NCBI GenBank assembly: GCA_028279875.1
Contig: JANQMU010000049.1
Coordinates: 1-42,573, forward strand
Length of the DNA: 42,573 nucleotides
Direction of reading: 5' to 3'
From: Rhizobiaceae bacterium
GTDB taxonomy: Bacteria > Pseudomonadota > Alphaproteobacteria > Rhizobiales > Rhizobiaceae
Part shown: one piece after another, positions 15,831 to 26,118 of the stretch
Numbering within the stretch: the stretch's first letter is position 1
Layout of the letters: the number at the start of each line of letters is the position of its first letter
The notes under the pieces: generated by a model
Seen by the model: only the letters and a program-made list of their open reading frames with translations
The model's database searches: none
Told to the model about the DNA's origin: nothing
Program-made: the position numbers and the translations under genes

Positions 15831-16531
15831 GTTTCAAGGCGGACATCCTGACCCTTTATCCGCAGATGTTTCCCGGGCATCTGGGCGAGTCCCTTGCCGG
15901 TCGGGCGCTGGAACGGGGCGACTGGTCGATTGACGCGATGCAAATCAGGGATTTCGCCAGCGACCGTCACCGCAGCGTCGACGATACGCCGGCCGGTGGC
16001 GGTGCCGGCATGGTGCTGAAGCCGGATATTCTGGCGATGGCGGTCGATGCCGTCAGCGGCGCGGACGACAAGCGGCCGCGGCTGCTGATGAGCCCGCGCG
16101 GGCGGCCGCTGACCCAGCAATTTGTTCGCGACCTGGCGGGCGGGCCGGGCGTCGTCATCGTGTGCGGACGGTTCGAGGGTGTCGACCAGCGGGTGATCGA
16201 CGGGCGTCGGCTGGAGGAGGTGTCGATCGGCGATTACATCCTGTCGGGCGGCGAGCCGGCGGCGCTGGTCCTGCTTGACGCGATCGTTCGATTGCTGCCG
16301 GGCGTCATGGGCAATGAGCAGTCGGCGGTGATGGAGAGTTTCGAGGACGGCCTTCTGGAACATCCGCACTATACGCGGCCGCAGGACTGGGAAGGCGCGT
16401 CGATCCCGCCGGTGCTTCTGTCCGGCAACCATGCGGACATTGCGGCGTGGCGGCGCGCCGAATCGGAAAGACTGACCGCTGAACGCCGCCCCGACCTTGT
16501 GAAAGGCAAAAAAAAGCCCGCGAAGGGATGA
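15827..16531 (+). CDS. trmD: tRNA (guanine-N1-)-methyltransferase TrmD
   Basis: TrmD methylates G37 of tRNAs with a 5'-neighbouring G, preventing +1 frameshifting; it is a SPOUT knotted methyltransferase. The 234-residue protein shows the family blocks: [20 protein letters not shown] at the N-terminus, [16 protein letters not shown], the SAM-binding knot with [12 protein letters not shown] and [15 protein letters not shown], and [16 protein letters not shown]. The start is the ATG inside the ATGA overlap with rimM. About 165 bp separate it from rplS. Confidence 0.98.
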   Translation: MSFKADILTLYPQMFPGHLGESLAGRALERGDWSIDAMQIRDFASDRHRSVDDTPAGGGAGMVLKPDILAMAVDAVSGADDKRPRLLMSPRGRPLTQQFVRDLAGGPGVVIVCGRFEGVDQRVIDGRRLEEVSIGDYILSGGEPAALVLLDAIVRLLPGVMGNEQSAVMESFEDGLLEHPHYTRPQDWEGASIPPVLLSGNHADIAAWRRAESERLTAERRPDLVKGKKKPAKG

Positions 16532-16696
16532 CAATGGCGCGGCTATGGTGTATCTGCGCCCCCGATCGGAAAACCGACGACCACCAACAAAGAATGGTGA
16601 ATACGCTCCCGCCGCACCGGCCAATCCTGGAGGCATCGATCCAAAGGGACCCGTTGAGCGCTCTGACCGTTTCAGAAGAATGAAAGGTTTAGGACC

Positions 16697-17302
16697 ATGG
16701 ATATCATCCGTGAACTGGATGCCGAACAGGCGGCCAAGATTGAAGCCAAGCGCACCCTGCCGGAGTTTTCGCCCGGCGATACGGTGCGTGTGCTGGTGCG
16801 TGTCACCGAAGGCAGCCGGACCCGCGTGCAGGCCTATGAAGGCGTGTGCATTGCCCGCGCCGGCGGCGGCATCAACGAGAATTTCACCGTTCGCAAGATT
16901 TCCTATGGCGAGGGCGTCGAGCGCGTCTTCCCGATCTATTCGCCGATGGTCGAGGGCGTCGAGGTCGTGCGCCGCGGCAAGGTCCGCCGCGCCAAGCTCT
17001 ATTATCTGCGCCAGCGCCGCGGCAAGTCCGCCCGCATCGTCGAAAACACCAATATTCGCACCCGCAAGCTGAACGAAGCGGAGCGCCAGGCTTTCGCCGC
17101 CGAGAAGGCCCGCATCGAAGCTGAGAAAGTCGCTGCAGCCGAAGCGCTGGCGGCGGAGAAGGCTGCTGCCGAGGCAGCCGAGAAAGCTGCCGCTGAAGCG
17201 GCCGAAAAGGCTGCCGCCGCGGAGGCCGCTGCTGCTGAAACCGCTGCCGCTGACGCCGCGGCCGAAACCGCCGAGGCACCGGCTGAGAAAACCGCCGAAT
17301 AG
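16697..17302 (+). CDS. rplS: Ribosomal protein bL19 with long Ala/Glu/Lys tail
   Basis: bL19 sits at the 30S-50S interface. The conserved core occupies residues 1-~118 ([47 protein letters not shown]). E. coli bL19 is 115 residues; here a further ~80-residue tail is built almost only from Ala, Glu and Lys, with imperfect repeats of AEKAAAEA that should form a long charged helix. Such tails occur in Rhizobiales. AGGA precedes the ATG at 16697. A strong intrinsic terminator at 17333 ends the unit. Confidence 0.98.
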   Translation: MDIIRELDAEQAAKIEAKRTLPEFSPGDTVRVLVRVTEGSRTRVQAYEGVCIARAGGGINENFTVRKISYGEGVERVFPIYSPMVEGVEVVRRGKVRRAKLYYLRQRRGKSARIVENTNIRTRKLNEAERQAFAAEKARIEAEKVAAAEALAAEKAAAEAAEKAAAEAAEKAAAAEAAAAETAAADAAAETAEAPAEKTAE

Positions 17303-17332
17303 GCCCCATCACATCATCATTGCCGAAACCGG

Positions 17333-17360
17333 GCGCGCATTCGAAGGGATGCGCGCTTTT
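17333..17360 (+). terminator. Intrinsic terminator after rplS
   Basis: GCGCGCAT (17333-17340) pairs perfectly with ATGCGCGC (17349-17356) and is followed by TTTT. It lies 31 bp after the rplS stop and closes the ribosomal/tRNA-modification cluster. Confidence 0.85.
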
Positions 17361-17473
17361 CGTGCCGCCTTGTGCAGCGCCGCGTCTTTGTGACATTGTT
17401 CGGGTTCGACCGATATCCGGTGGCCTGCGGGCCGCAGTTCCGGCCGCAAACCGACGACAGCAAGGAGGTCTTC

Positions 17474-18271
17474 ATGTCCGTTTTCAAATCCCTATTCGCG
17501 GCTGCCTTGGCAGTCGTCTTCACCCATGCTGCGGCATTTGCTGCCGAGCTTCCGGACCTCGAAGGGAAATCGATTGTCGTGGTAACGGAAAATGCCTATC
17601 CGCCGCTGCAGTTTCTCGATCCCAAGACGGGCCAGCAGATCGGCTGGGAATATGACGCCATGAACGAGATCGCCAAGCGGCTCAATCTCGATGTGGACTA
17701 TCAGAATGTCAGCTGGGACGCGATGATCCAGGCGGTTTCCGACGGCCAGTATGATGTCGGCATGACCGGCATCACCATCAAGGAGGAACGCAAGGAGAAG
17801 GTTGATTTCTCCGATCCCTATATGCGCTCCGAGATGTTCATGCTGGTGCGCGGCGACGAGGACCGGTTTTCCGACGCCAAGGGATTTGCGGCCCTCGAGG
17901 ACGGGCTTGTCGGCGCCCAGCCCGGCACCACGCCGTTCTATGTGGCCGTCTATGATGTTCTGGACGGCAATGAGCAGAACCCGCGTATCAAGCTGTTCGA
18001 AACCTTCGGCGCGCAGGTCCAGGCGCTTCGGGCCGGCGATGTCGATCTGGTGCTGACGGACGGAACCGCCGGCAACGGCTATGTGAAGGCTTCCGACGGG
18101 GCGCTAAAGCTGGTCGGCGAGGCCATGGGAACGGAAGATTTCGGGTTCATCTTTCCGAAGGGCTCCGAGCTGATCGTACCGATCAATGCGGCGATTGCCG
18201 CCATGAAGGAAGACGGTACGATCGACGCCCTGAACACGAAGTGGTTCCTCGAATACGAACTCGGCAAGTGA
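17474..18271 (+). CDS. Polar amino-acid ABC transporter substrate-binding protein
   Basis: A 265-residue periplasmic binding protein of the amino-acid family (SBP_bac_3). The start at 17474 is fixed by AAGGAGG 5 nt upstream and opens on a signal peptide cleaved near residue 23 (AAAFA). The mature part has the family's ligand-binding blocks: [57 protein letters not shown] and, near the end, [17 protein letters not shown]. The ligand is probably an L-amino acid, but the specificity cannot be given. The permease gene follows 80 bp downstream; there is no ATPase gene nearby. Confidence 0.92.
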   Translation: MSVFKSLFAAALAVVFTHAAAFAAELPDLEGKSIVVVTENAYPPLQFLDPKTGQQIGWEYDAMNEIAKRLNLDVDYQNVSWDAMIQAVSDGQYDVGMTGITIKEERKEKVDFSDPYMRSEMFMLVRGDEDRFSDAKGFAALEDGLVGAQPGTTPFYVAVYDVLDGNEQNPRIKLFETFGAQVQALRAGDVDLVLTDGTAGNGYVKASDGALKLVGEAMGTEDFGFIFPKGSELIVPINAAIAAMKEDGTIDALNTKWFLEYELGK

Positions 18272-18351
18272 GGCGGGAAGCGGGCGTGTCGCTGCCTCCG
18301 GTAGCGGGCGGATGTTCAAGGTCCGTCCGCGTCCGAACATCGCATTGACCC

Positions 18352-19173
18352 ATGGCACCTGCGAAATCCTCCGGCGATCAGGATTTCCCTTACTGGCTGG
18401 TCGCGGCGACGGCGATTGCTGTGATCGTTGCCGTCATCATCGTCTCCAACGATCTTTATGCACAAGTTCTGGTCACGGTGTCCCGGGGGGTCTGGATCAC
18501 CATTTTCGTGACCGTCGTGGGGTTTGCGCTTGCCTCGGTGCTCGGCCTGGTCGTCGCCGTCATGAGCCTCTCGGGCTCTCTTGTCATGCGCCAGGTCGCG
18601 CGGTTCTATGTGGAGATCATTCGCGGCGTGCCGATCCTGGTGATGCTGTTCTACATCGCCTTTGTCGGCGCTCCGGGGTTCGTTTTCGCCTGGAACTGGC
18701 TGACCCTGCCGCTCCAGGATGCGGGCCTGATCGAGCCGCTGAAGGTGCGGGATATCTCGCTGCTGTGGCGGGCGATCATCTCGCTCACCATCGGTTATTC
18801 GGCCTTCATCGCCGAGGTGTTTCGCGCCGGAATCCAGTCGGTCGATGTCGGGCAGGTCGAGGCGGCCAAGGCGCTCGGCCTGTCGCGCTGGCAGCGGTTT
18901 CGGCTGATCATCATGCCGCAGGCGCTCCGGACCATCCTGCCGCCGCTCGGCAATGATTTTGTCGCCATGGTCAAGGATTCGTCACTGGTCTCGGTGCTCG
19001 GCGTCGCCGATCTGACGCAGATGGGCAAGGTCTACGCCTCCGGCTCGTTCCGCTTCTTCGAAACCTATTCCATCGTTGCCTATATCTATCTTCTGCTGAC
19101 CGTCGGCCTGTCATTGGCGCTGCGCGCTCTTGAACGGCGATTGCGACAGGCGGAAAACCGGCGCGGCGGCTGA
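18352..19173 (+). CDS. Amino-acid ABC transporter permease (HisM/GlnP type)
   Basis: A 273-residue inner-membrane permease with about five to six hydrophobic segments. The EAA-type loop that contacts the ATPase is present (EAAKALGLSRWQRFRLIIMPQA, around residues 173-194), as is the HEQRO-family block RGVPILVMLFYIAF. It is slightly longer than usual at the N-terminus and in the loop GFVFAWNWLTLPLQDAG. It follows its binding protein and is probably cotranscribed. A working importer needs a GlnQ/HisP-type ATPase, absent from the adjacent region, so the energising subunit must come from elsewhere in the genome. Confidence 0.93.
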   Translation: MAPAKSSGDQDFPYWLVAATAIAVIVAVIIVSNDLYAQVLVTVSRGVWITIFVTVVGFALASVLGLVVAVMSLSGSLVMRQVARFYVEIIRGVPILVMLFYIAFVGAPGFVFAWNWLTLPLQDAGLIEPLKVRDISLLWRAIISLTIGYSAFIAEVFRAGIQSVDVGQVEAAKALGLSRWQRFRLIIMPQALRTILPPLGNDFVAMVKDSSLVSVLGVADLTQMGKVYASGSFRFFETYSIVAYIYLLLTVGLSLALRALERRLRQAENRRGG

Positions 19174-19407
19174 TTGCGGCGCGGTTGAAAGCTTGGTAAA
19201 AACGCCCACATGATGAGGGAACTGATCAGAACCGGGATGAATTTCGAAGGCGCTGCGCGTTGCGGCGATTCGATCGCCTATCTCCCCGTGCATGATCACA
19301 AGCGGTTGCCGGGGCGGTTTTTCGCCCGGCTGCGGCATGCGGACGGTCTTCTCTGAGTGCCGCGCGACCGAACCGTCTTTTCATTTCAGATCGAATAGTT
19401 GAGTCCC

Positions 19408-20814
19408 ATGACCGAACCGAAAACCCTTTACGATAAAATCTGGCACGACCATGTGGTCCATGAGCAGGAGGACGGAACCTGCCTGCTCTATATCGACCGG
19501 CACCTGGTGCACGAGGTCACCAGCCCGCAGGCCTTCGAAGGTCTGCGCAACAGCGGCCGCGAGGTGCGGCATCCACACCGAACGCTGGCCGTGGTCGATC
19601 ACAATGTTCCCACCACCGCGGACCGCAAGGACGGCATCAAGAATGAAGAGAGCCGCGTCCAGGTCGAGGCGCTCGCCAGGAATACGGCCGATTTCGGGGT
19701 GGAATATTTCCATGAGTCCGATATCCGCCAGGGCATCGTGCACATTGTCGGCCCGGAGCAGGGGTTCACGCTGCCCGGAACGACGATCGTCTGCGGCGAC
19801 AGCCACACATCGACCCACGGCGCGTTTGGCGCCCTGGCGCATGGCATCGGCACGTCGGAGGTCGAACATGTGCTGGCGACCCAGACGCTGATCCAGAAAA
19901 AAGCCAAGAACATGCTGGTGCGGATCGACAACAGCCTGCCGCCCGGCGTCACGGCGAAGGATCTGATCCTGGCGATCATCGGTGAGATCGGCACCGCCGG
20001 AGGCACCGGCCATGTCATCGAATTTGCCGGACAGGCGATTCGCGAACTGTCCATGGAAGGCCGCATGACGGTCTGCAACATGACCATTGAGGCCGGCGCG
20101 CGGGCCGGGCTGATCGCGCCCGACGAGAAGGCCTTCGCCTATCTCAAGGATCGCCCGATGGCGCCGAAGGATGCGCATTGGGAGCAGGCGATGGCGCACT
20201 GGGAATCGCTGAAAAGCGACGAGGGCGCCCATTTCGACCGGGTCGTCGTGCTCGATGCCCAGAACCTGCCGCCGATCGTCTCGTGGGGCTCGTCGCCGGA
20301 GGATGTGGTGTCGGTGACCGGCGTTGTTCCCGATCCGGCGGATATCGAGGATGACAACAAGCGGTCGTCGAAGGAACGGGCGCTGGACTATATGGGTCTT
20401 TCGGCCGGTACCAGGATCACCGATATCACGGTTGACCGGGTCTTCATCGGGTCGTGCACCAATGGCCGGATCGAGGATCTGCGCGCCGCCGCGAAAGTGG
20501 TCGAGGGCCGTTCGGTGCATGAGAATGTCGACGCCATGGTGGTGCCGGGGTCGGGCCTGGTCAAATCCCAGGCCGAAGCCGAGGGGCTGGACCGGATATT
20601 CCTGGATGCCGGCTTCGAATGGCGCGAGCCGGGCTGCTCCATGTGTCTGGCGATGAATGATGACCGCCTCAAACCCGAGGAGCGTTGCGCCTCGACATCG
20701 AACCGCAATTTCGAGGGGCGCCAGGGCTACCGGGGCCGGACCCATCTGGTGTCGCCTGCGATGGCGGCGGCGGCAGCGGTCGCCGGCCGTTTCGTGGATG
20801 TTCGAGACTGGTAG
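19408..20814 (+). CDS. leuC: 3-isopropylmalate dehydratase large subunit
   Basis: LeuC, with LeuD, isomerises 2- to 3-isopropylmalate in leucine synthesis using a [4Fe-4S] cluster. The 468-residue protein is of the standard length and has the aconitase-family blocks [19 protein letters not shown], the cluster cysteines in [14 protein letters not shown] and GCSMCLAMN, and [10 protein letters not shown]. The ATG at 19408 opens on [12 protein letters not shown], the conserved N-terminus; an in-frame TTG three codons earlier is less likely. leuD is not in the window. Proximity to rplS with an ABC transporter in between matches a rearranged Rhizobiales order. Confidence 0.98.
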   Translation: MTEPKTLYDKIWHDHVVHEQEDGTCLLYIDRHLVHEVTSPQAFEGLRNSGREVRHPHRTLAVVDHNVPTTADRKDGIKNEESRVQVEALARNTADFGVEYFHESDIRQGIVHIVGPEQGFTLPGTTIVCGDSHTSTHGAFGALAHGIGTSEVEHVLATQTLIQKKAKNMLVRIDNSLPPGVTAKDLILAIIGEIGTAGGTGHVIEFAGQAIRELSMEGRMTVCNMTIEAGARAGLIAPDEKAFAYLKDRPMAPKDAHWEQAMAHWESLKSDEGAHFDRVVVLDAQNLPPIVSWGSSPEDVVSVTGVVPDPADIEDDNKRSSKERALDYMGLSAGTRITDITVDRVFIGSCTNGRIEDLRAAAKVVEGRSVHENVDAMVVPGSGLVKSQAEAEGLDRIFLDAGFEWREPGCSMCLAMNDDRLKPEERCASTSNRNFEGRQGYRGRTHLVSPAMAAAAAVAGRFVDVRDW

Positions 20815-20930
20815 AAACAGTCATCCGAGCACAAACAATACTTGTAGTGATTGGGCGGAACACTTAATCCCGCCTGATCATTTCGGTCTGTTTACTTCAA
20901 ATTAGCTCCTTGCTGCTAGACCGGTCCGTA

Positions 20931-22139
20931 ATGGGGGACCAGGTGGGCGCTGCTTTTATACATGCCGATAACATAGCCTTTGCAGTCGCGATTGTCTGCG
21001 GCTTTTTGGCGATACATTTCTATGACCGGAGCAGGAAACCGGCATTCTGGTGGACGCTGTGTTTTGTCGGACTTCTGATGATGGCGATTGCCGAGGCGGT
21101 GACACCGCTTTTCACGGCGCCACCCGTCTCGCGGTTTATCGTTTTCTCCCTCAATATGGTGGCGATCAGCTGCCTGAATGTCGGCATTGCGTGGCATTGT
21201 GAAAAAATCGTGCCCTGGCGGCTGATCGACGGACTGCTGGCCGCGGCGCTGATGGGGAATTTCCTGGTCGGACTGGTCTGGCCGGGCGAGTCCATCGAGA
21301 CGATGACCGCAGCGGCGAGCCTGGCCGCCGCCCAGGCGATTGGTCTTTACATCCTGTTGCTGCCGGGGCGCGGCCGCCGGGACCGGGCGCTGGCGCTCAT
21401 CCTCGCGCTGATGATCGCCAATTACCTGTCGCGGCCGCTTATCCACGCGGCATTTACCGCCGTTTCCGCAGACGGGCTGCGCGCATCGGATATCGTCATC
21501 GGCATCAACAATGCGCTGCTGACGATCGCCCTGGCGACGGTCCTGACGCTGCGCCTGGCCGGCCGGCTGTTACGCGACCTCAAGGGCCAGTCGGAGACCG
21601 ACAGCCTGTCGGGCCTGCTCAACCGACACGGTTTCGATCTGACCATCAAGAAGCTCAGGCAGCAGTCGCAGAGCACCACGCCGACATCGCTGATCCTGTG
21701 TGATCTCGACCGGTTCAAATCCATCAATGATGAATATGGCCATTATGTCGGCGACCGGGTGATCGCGGCATTCGGACGGCTGATCAGGGCCGGCGCCCGT
21801 GAAGGCGACATTTGCGGCCGGTTCGGTGGTGAGGAGTTCTGCGTCTATCTGCGCAATTCGGATGTGCGTGCGGCGCGGCTGTTTGCCGAATGGCTGCGGG
21901 TTGCCTTCGCATCGACCAGCTATCCTGAACTTTCCAATTCCACGCGCTTCACCGCCAGTTTCGGCGTCACCGAAATCCTGGCCGGGGAGCGGATCGAGGA
22001 CGCCTACAAGCGCGCGGACGCGGCGCTTTACACGGCCAAGCGCGACGGCCGCAACTGTGTGCGGACACAGGACCAGAAGGGCGGATCATCGAAACTGTCG
22101 GGAATCCATTTCTCGTCGCGGTCGAACTGTTCGGTCTGA
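20931..22139 (+). CDS. Membrane-bound diguanylate cyclase (GGDEF)
   Basis: About 402 residues. The N-terminal half has roughly six hydrophobic segments (residues ~10-215) forming a membrane sensor of no recognised type; the C-terminal GGDEF domain makes cyclic di-GMP. The signature is FGGEEF near residue 299, a catalytically competent variant, with the metal-binding LCDLDRFKSIND block upstream and a product-inhibition I-site RxxD (REGD) exactly five residues before GGEEF. Both the active site and feedback inhibition are therefore predicted to work. The start is uncertain: ATG at 20931 is chosen over a TTG at 20910; neither has a strong ribosome-binding site. No EAL domain follows. Confidence 0.92.
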   Translation: MGDQVGAAFIHADNIAFAVAIVCGFLAIHFYDRSRKPAFWWTLCFVGLLMMAIAEAVTPLFTAPPVSRFIVFSLNMVAISCLNVGIAWHCEKIVPWRLIDGLLAAALMGNFLVGLVWPGESIETMTAAASLAAAQAIGLYILLLPGRGRRDRALALILALMIANYLSRPLIHAAFTAVSADGLRASDIVIGINNALLTIALATVLTLRLAGRLLRDLKGQSETDSLSGLLNRHGFDLTIKKLRQQSQSTTPTSLILCDLDRFKSINDEYGHYVGDRVIAAFGRLIRAGAREGDICGRFGGEEFCVYLRNSDVRAARLFAEWLRVAFASTSYPELSNSTRFTASFGVTEILAGERIEDAYKRADAALYTAKRDGRNCVRTQDQKGGSSKLSGIHFSSRSNCSV

Positions 22140-22161
22140 ATGGCGGCCAATGACGGCGATG

Positions 22162-22524
22162 TCAGGGTCTGATCACGCAGACATCGCCCGGATTGTCGCA
22201 GTCCATCTCGTGCTGGGCATCCTGCATGTCGATGATCTTGGCGCCCGGGCGCGGGCTGGTTTTCCTTGAACCTGCATGCCGGCCGTCATTGCCTTCGATG
22301 CTGAAATAGATGCCGTTGCCCTTGAACTGCTTGGCTGAAATGCCGCCGGAAAACGTGCCGAGGCCCGGTATGCGGGTCGGCAGATTGTTGCTGTCGGCGA
22401 CCTGATAGGAGTCTTCGAATTCTTCCGCCGCCTGCGCCGGCGGGCCGGAAACGGCGCCGCCGATCATCAGCAGAACGGCGAGGATGTGCGCCGGTTTGAT
22501 GCGTATACTGGCATTGTTTGGCAT
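22162..22524 (-). CDS. Hypothetical exported protein (120 aa)
   Basis: The ATG at 22524, preceded by GAAGG 7 nt upstream, yields a 120-residue protein with a Sec signal peptide (ILAVLLMIGGAVSG, cleavage near AQA at residue ~32). The mature part contains YQVADSNNLPTRIPGLGTFSGGISAKQF, here seen around residues 40-68, and ends with a Cys pair (DCDNPGDVCVIRP) likely to be a disulfide. I do not recognise the family. It is convergent with the diguanylate cyclase (22 bp apart) and divergent from the GNAT gene. The longer frame reaching 23262 is a shadow of that gene. Confidence 0.6.
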   Translation of the reverse strand: MPNNASIRIKPAHILAVLLMIGGAVSGPPAQAAEEFEDSYQVADSNNLPTRIPGLGTFSGGISAKQFKGNGIYFSIEGNDGRHAGSRKTSPRPGAKIIDMQDAQHEMDCDNPGDVCVIRP

Positions 22525-22782
22525 GGCCGAACCTTCAAAATAACAAGCAAATAACGGGTTTTCACCCCGACGACGTCCGCATTCGCCGCAGCTCTTCATA
22601 CCGTCATCATAGGGCTGCTGCGCAACGGGTTCCACGCGGTCCGCCATAAACCTTTTGTTAAGGTTAAGAACTGCGCGGTTTTCCGGACCGGACAAAAGGG
22701 ATAAACGGCAAATCGTTCTTTGGTATGGCATGGCGCGGCGGGGCTTGACGTTGCCGGTCGATTGACCCAAACAATGGTCGTC

Positions 22783-23241
22783 ATGAGCAAGCAGCCGACC
22801 ATCGAGATTGCCATCCTGCGCCTGAACGATGCGCATGAACTCGCGCCCCTGATTGCCGCCTATGGGCAGTCGCTCAAGCGCGGCGCGCCGCGGCGGCCGG
22901 ACGAATTCTACGCCGAAACCCTGCTGCAGGACCGGGTCGCCGAGCTTCTCGGCGCGCGTCTTGACGGAGAGCTGGTCGGATTTCTGGTGTTCTATGATCT
23001 TCCCGATCCGGTGTCGGGCATGCGCGTCGGTCAGGTCGACCATCTCTATGTTCACCACGCGCATCGCCGCAAGGGGATTGCCGAAGCGATGCTGGACCTG
23101 CTGGCCGAGGAAGGCGACAGCCGCGGCTGGCGGCAGTTGGACCTCAGTGCGCCGCGCATGCCCGTCGAGGGTCGAAAACTCTATGAGAAGATCGCGGTGA
23201 CCGCCGACCGCTCGAGTTTCGTGATGCGGTTCGATCCTTGA
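22783..23241 (+). CDS. GNAT-family N-acetyltransferase
   Basis: A 152-residue GNAT enzyme transferring an acetyl group from acetyl-CoA to an unidentified amine. The core is visible: DGELVGFLVFYDLPD (strands 2-4), VDHLYVHHAHRRKGIAEAMLDLL, in which the HRRKGIAEAM loop is the acetyl-CoA pyrophosphate-binding motif A, and a final Y-x-K segment (GRKLYEKI). The start is not certain: ATG at 22783 or 22774 are both possible without a strong ribosome-binding site. It is a single-gene unit divergent from the small exported protein and upstream of sdhC. Confidence 0.88.
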   Translation: MSKQPTIEIAILRLNDAHELAPLIAAYGQSLKRGAPRRPDEFYAETLLQDRVAELLGARLDGELVGFLVFYDLPDPVSGMRVGQVDHLYVHHAHRRKGIAEAMLDLLAEEGDSRGWRQLDLSAPRMPVEGRKLYEKIAVTADRSSFVMRFDP

Positions 23242-23366
23242 CGTGGAATTTGTGCACCGCACGCTTTTTTAAAAAAACTTTGATCGCCCGTCCGTGCGCC
23301 ATTCGCTGCTTTCAATCGATTTGGAAGGGTTCTAAAACCGAAAAGGTGGCTTTTGCCCCGTCGATT

Positions 23367-23380
23367 GTCCGGCGCCGGAC
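23367..23380. promoter_or_regulatory. 14-bp perfect palindrome upstream of sdhC
   Basis: GTCCGGC followed by its exact reverse complement lies about 110 bp before the sdhC start, near a GTATAA at 23397-23402 that could be a -10 element. In high-GC DNA such a palindrome can arise by chance; a regulatory role for the sdh operon is speculative. Confidence 0.25.
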
Positions 23381-23488
23381 GCGCCGGTTCTTTGACGTAT
23401 AAGGGGGAAGACACTAAAACCAGACTTGATCGCAGGCGGGATTCGCGGGAAATCCCTCCGGCCGCGATACAGACGATTCGGAGGCTTT

Positions 23489-23881
23489 ATGGCCAACGCA
23501 ACACAAAACAGACCGCTTTCGCCGCATCTGTCCATCTACAAGCTGATTCCCACCATGGTGATGTCGATTGTGCACCGCATCACGGGCGCCGCGCTCTATT
23601 TCGGCACCGTGCTGGTGGCCTGGTGGCTGATTGCGGCGGCCGCCGGCCCGGATTACTTCAATCTGGCGAATGCGGTCTTCGGCTCGATCATCGGCCGGAT
23701 CGTGCTGCTTGGCTACACCTGGGCGCTGGTGCATCACATGATCGGCGGCATACGGCATCTGATCTGGGACACCGGACGGGGCCTCGACAAGCATGTGACG
23801 ACCAGAATGGCGAAGATGACCCTCGCCGCGTCGGTAACGCTGACCGTGCTGATCTGGGCGATCGCCCTTTTGACGGCCTGA
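23489..23881 (+). CDS. sdhC: Succinate dehydrogenase cytochrome b556 subunit
   Basis: SdhC is one of two membrane anchors of complex II and contributes to quinone and heme b binding. The 130-residue protein has the N-terminal signature [12 protein letters not shown], the quinone-site SIVHRITG near residues 26-33, three transmembrane helices and the heme-ligand histidine in [15 protein letters not shown]. The ATG at 23489 follows CGGAGG by 4 nt; the longer frame to 23426 adds an unconserved basic stretch. It is first in sdhCDAB, with 13 bp to sdhD. Confidence 0.97.
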   Translation: MANATQNRPLSPHLSIYKLIPTMVMSIVHRITGAALYFGTVLVAWWLIAAAAGPDYFNLANAVFGSIIGRIVLLGYTWALVHHMIGGIRHLIWDTGRGLDKHVTTRMAKMTLAASVTLTVLIWAIALLTA

Positions 23882-23894
23882 CGGAGGAACAGTC

Positions 23895-24275
23895 ATGGAT
23901 TTGCGCACACCGCTTTCCAAGGTCCGCGGCCTGGGGTCCGCGAAGGAGGGGACGGAGCATTTCTGGCGTCAGCGGCTGACGTCCATCGCCAATGTTCCGC
24001 TTATCGTCTTTTTCATCATCTTCATCATCATCTATCACGGGGCCTCCCATGAGACCGTCACCGGCGCTCTCGGCAATCCGGTGGTCGCTGTTCTGATGGG
24101 GCTGGTGATGATCTCCGGCATCATTCATATGCGCCTCGGCATGCAGGTCATCATCGAGGATTACGTTCACGGCGAGGCGGCGAAATTCACCCTGCTGATT
24201 CTCAATAATTTCTTCAGCATTTTCGTCGGCGCCCTGTCGCTGTTCGCGATTCTGAAACTCGGATTTGGGGGCTGA
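23895..24275 (+). CDS. sdhD: Succinate dehydrogenase membrane anchor subunit
   Basis: The 126-residue second anchor of complex II starts [24 protein letters not shown], with the conserved GSA.eGT.HFW block, followed by three transmembrane helices and the [15 protein letters not shown] motif that carries the heme and quinone-pocket residues. GGAGGAAC precedes the ATG. It ends 7 bp before sdhA. Confidence 0.97.
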   Translation: MDLRTPLSKVRGLGSAKEGTEHFWRQRLTSIANVPLIVFFIIFIIIYHGASHETVTGALGNPVVAVLMGLVMISGIIHMRLGMQVIIEDYVHGEAAKFTLLILNNFFSIFVGALSLFAILKLGFGG

Positions 24276-24282
24276 CCGGGCG

Positions 24283-26106
24283 ATGGCAGACAAGACCGAA
24301 CAGGATTACCGGTTTACCGAGCACACATTCGACGTGGTGGTGGTGGGCGCCGGCGGCGCCGGCCTGCGGGCGACGCTCGGCATGGCCGAGCAGGGGCTGC
24401 GGACCGCCTGCATCACCAAGGTCTTTCCGACGCGCTCCCACACCGTCGCGGCGCAGGGCGGCATCGCCGCCAGCCTGCAGAACATGACGCCGGACAGCTG
24501 GCAGTGGCATATGTATGACACGATCAAGGGCTCCGACTGGCTGGGCGACAATGATGCCATGGAATATCTGGCCCGCGAGGCGCCGAAGGCGGTCTATGAG
24601 CTGGAGCATTACGGCGTGCCCTTCTCGCGGACCGAGGACGGCCGCATCTATCAGCGGCCCTTCGGCGGCCATATGCAGAATTTCGGCGACGGCCCCCCCG
24701 TGCAGCGGACCTGCGCGGCCGCCGACCGCACCGGCCACGCCATCCTGCACACGCTCTACGGCCAGTCGCTGCGCCACAACGCCCAGTTCTTCATCGAATA
24801 TTTCGCCATCGACCTCTTGATGAGCGATGACGGTGTGTGCACCGGCGTTGTCGCCTGGAACCTCGATGACGGCGTCATTCATGTTTTCCGGGCCAAGATG
24901 GTGGTGCTGGCGACCGGCGGCTACGGCCGCTCCTATTTTTCCGCGACCTCGGCACACACCTGCACCGGCGACGGCAACGGCATGATCGCCCGGGCCGGCC
25001 TGCCGCTTCAGGACATGGAATTCGTGCAGTTCCACCCGACCGGCATCTATGGTGCCGGAACCCTGATCACCGAAGGCGCGCGCGGTGAGGGCGGTTATCT
25101 GGTCAATTCCGAGGGCGAGCGTTTCATGGAGCGCTACGCACCGTCGGCCAAGGACCTAGCGTCCCGCGACGTGGTTTCGCGCTGCATGACGCTGGAAATC
25201 CGGGAGGGCCGCGGCGTCGGCAGGAACAAGGACCATATCTTCCTGCATCTCGATCATCTCGATCCGGCGATCCTGGCCGAGCGCCTGCCCGGCATATCGG
25301 AATCGGCCAAGATCTTTGCCGGTGTCGATGTCACCCGCGACCCGATTCCTGTGCTGCCGACCGTGCATTACAATATGGGCGGCGTTCCGACCAATTATCA
25401 CGGGGAGGTGCTCAACCCGACGGAGGACTCGCCGGACCGGATCCAGCCCGGGCTGATGGCGGTCGGCGAAGCCGGCTGCGCTTCGGTGCACGGGGCCAAC
25501 CGGCTCGGCTCCAACTCGCTGATCGATCTCGTCGTGTTCGGCCGCGCCGCGGCGATCCGTGCCGGCGAGGTGATCGACCGCCACAGTGAAATTCCGGAGG
25601 TGCCGAAGGCCTGCCTCGACCGGATCATGGAGCGGTTCGACAAGGCCCGCCATGCCAGCGGATCGCTTCCGACCGCCGAATTGCGCGACCGGATGCAAAG
25701 GGCCATGCAGGAAGACGCCGCGGTCTTCCGCACCGAGGAAACACTGAAGAACGGGTGTCGCCGCATGGACGAGATTTTCCAGCAGCTCGCCGATGTGCGG
25801 ACGACCGACCGGTCGCTGATCTGGAACTCCGACCTCGTCGAGACGCTGGAGCTCGACAATCTGGTCATCTGCGCGATTCTGACGGTCTATGGCGCGGAGG
25901 CCCGCAAGGAAAGCCGCGGCGCCCATGCACACGAGGATTTCCCGGACCGCGACGACAAGAACTGGCGGGTTCACACGCTGTCCAGGATCGACGCCGACGG
26001 CAAGGTCACGCTGAGCTATCGGCCGGTGCATACGGAAACGCTGACGCGCGAGGAGGATGGCGGGATCGAGCTGGCCAGAATCGCGCCCAAGAAGCGCGTC
26101 TATTGA
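24283..26106 (+). CDS. sdhA: Succinate dehydrogenase flavoprotein subunit
   Basis: SdhA oxidises succinate to fumarate through covalently bound FAD. The 607-residue protein has the dinucleotide-binding [13 protein letters not shown], the flavinylated His53 in [11 protein letters not shown], the active-site blocks QFHPTGIYG and [20 protein letters not shown], and a C-terminal helical domain ending KKRVY. The ATG at 24283 gives the usual MADKTEQDY start; a short in-frame extension overlapping sdhD is unlikely. It is followed 12 bp later by sdhB. Confidence 0.98.
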   Translation: MADKTEQDYRFTEHTFDVVVVGAGGAGLRATLGMAEQGLRTACITKVFPTRSHTVAAQGGIAASLQNMTPDSWQWHMYDTIKGSDWLGDNDAMEYLAREAPKAVYELEHYGVPFSRTEDGRIYQRPFGGHMQNFGDGPPVQRTCAAADRTGHAILHTLYGQSLRHNAQFFIEYFAIDLLMSDDGVCTGVVAWNLDDGVIHVFRAKMVVLATGGYGRSYFSATSAHTCTGDGNGMIARAGLPLQDMEFVQFHPTGIYGAGTLITEGARGEGGYLVNSEGERFMERYAPSAKDLASRDVVSRCMTLEIREGRGVGRNKDHIFLHLDHLDPAILAERLPGISESAKIFAGVDVTRDPIPVLPTVHYNMGGVPTNYHGEVLNPTEDSPDRIQPGLMAVGEAGCASVHGANRLGSNSLIDLVVFGRAAAIRAGEVIDRHSEIPEVPKACLDRIMERFDKARHASGSLPTAELRDRMQRAMQEDAAVFRTEETLKNGCRRMDEIFQQLADVRTTDRSLIWNSDLVETLELDNLVICAILTVYGAEARKESRGAHAHEDFPDRDDKNWRVHTLSRIDADGKVTLSYRPVHTETLTREEDGGIELARIAPKKRVY

Positions 26107-26118
26107 GGATCGGGACGG

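Noticed and set aside
19210..19356. 48-codon plus-strand frame between the permease and leuC (starts MMRELIRTGMNFEG)
   Set aside because: No ribosome-binding site, no recognisable family, and short enough to arise by chance; recorded only as a weak possibility.
22162..23262. 366-codon minus-strand frame reading through the GNAT gene
   Set aside because: Only the last 120 codons (from 22524) have a signal peptide and ribosome-binding site; the upstream part is antisense to the acetyltransferase gene.
23465..23480. GATACA-GAC-GATTCG upstream of sdhC as a further regulator site
   Set aside because: Only one half-site matches; expected by chance at this frequency.
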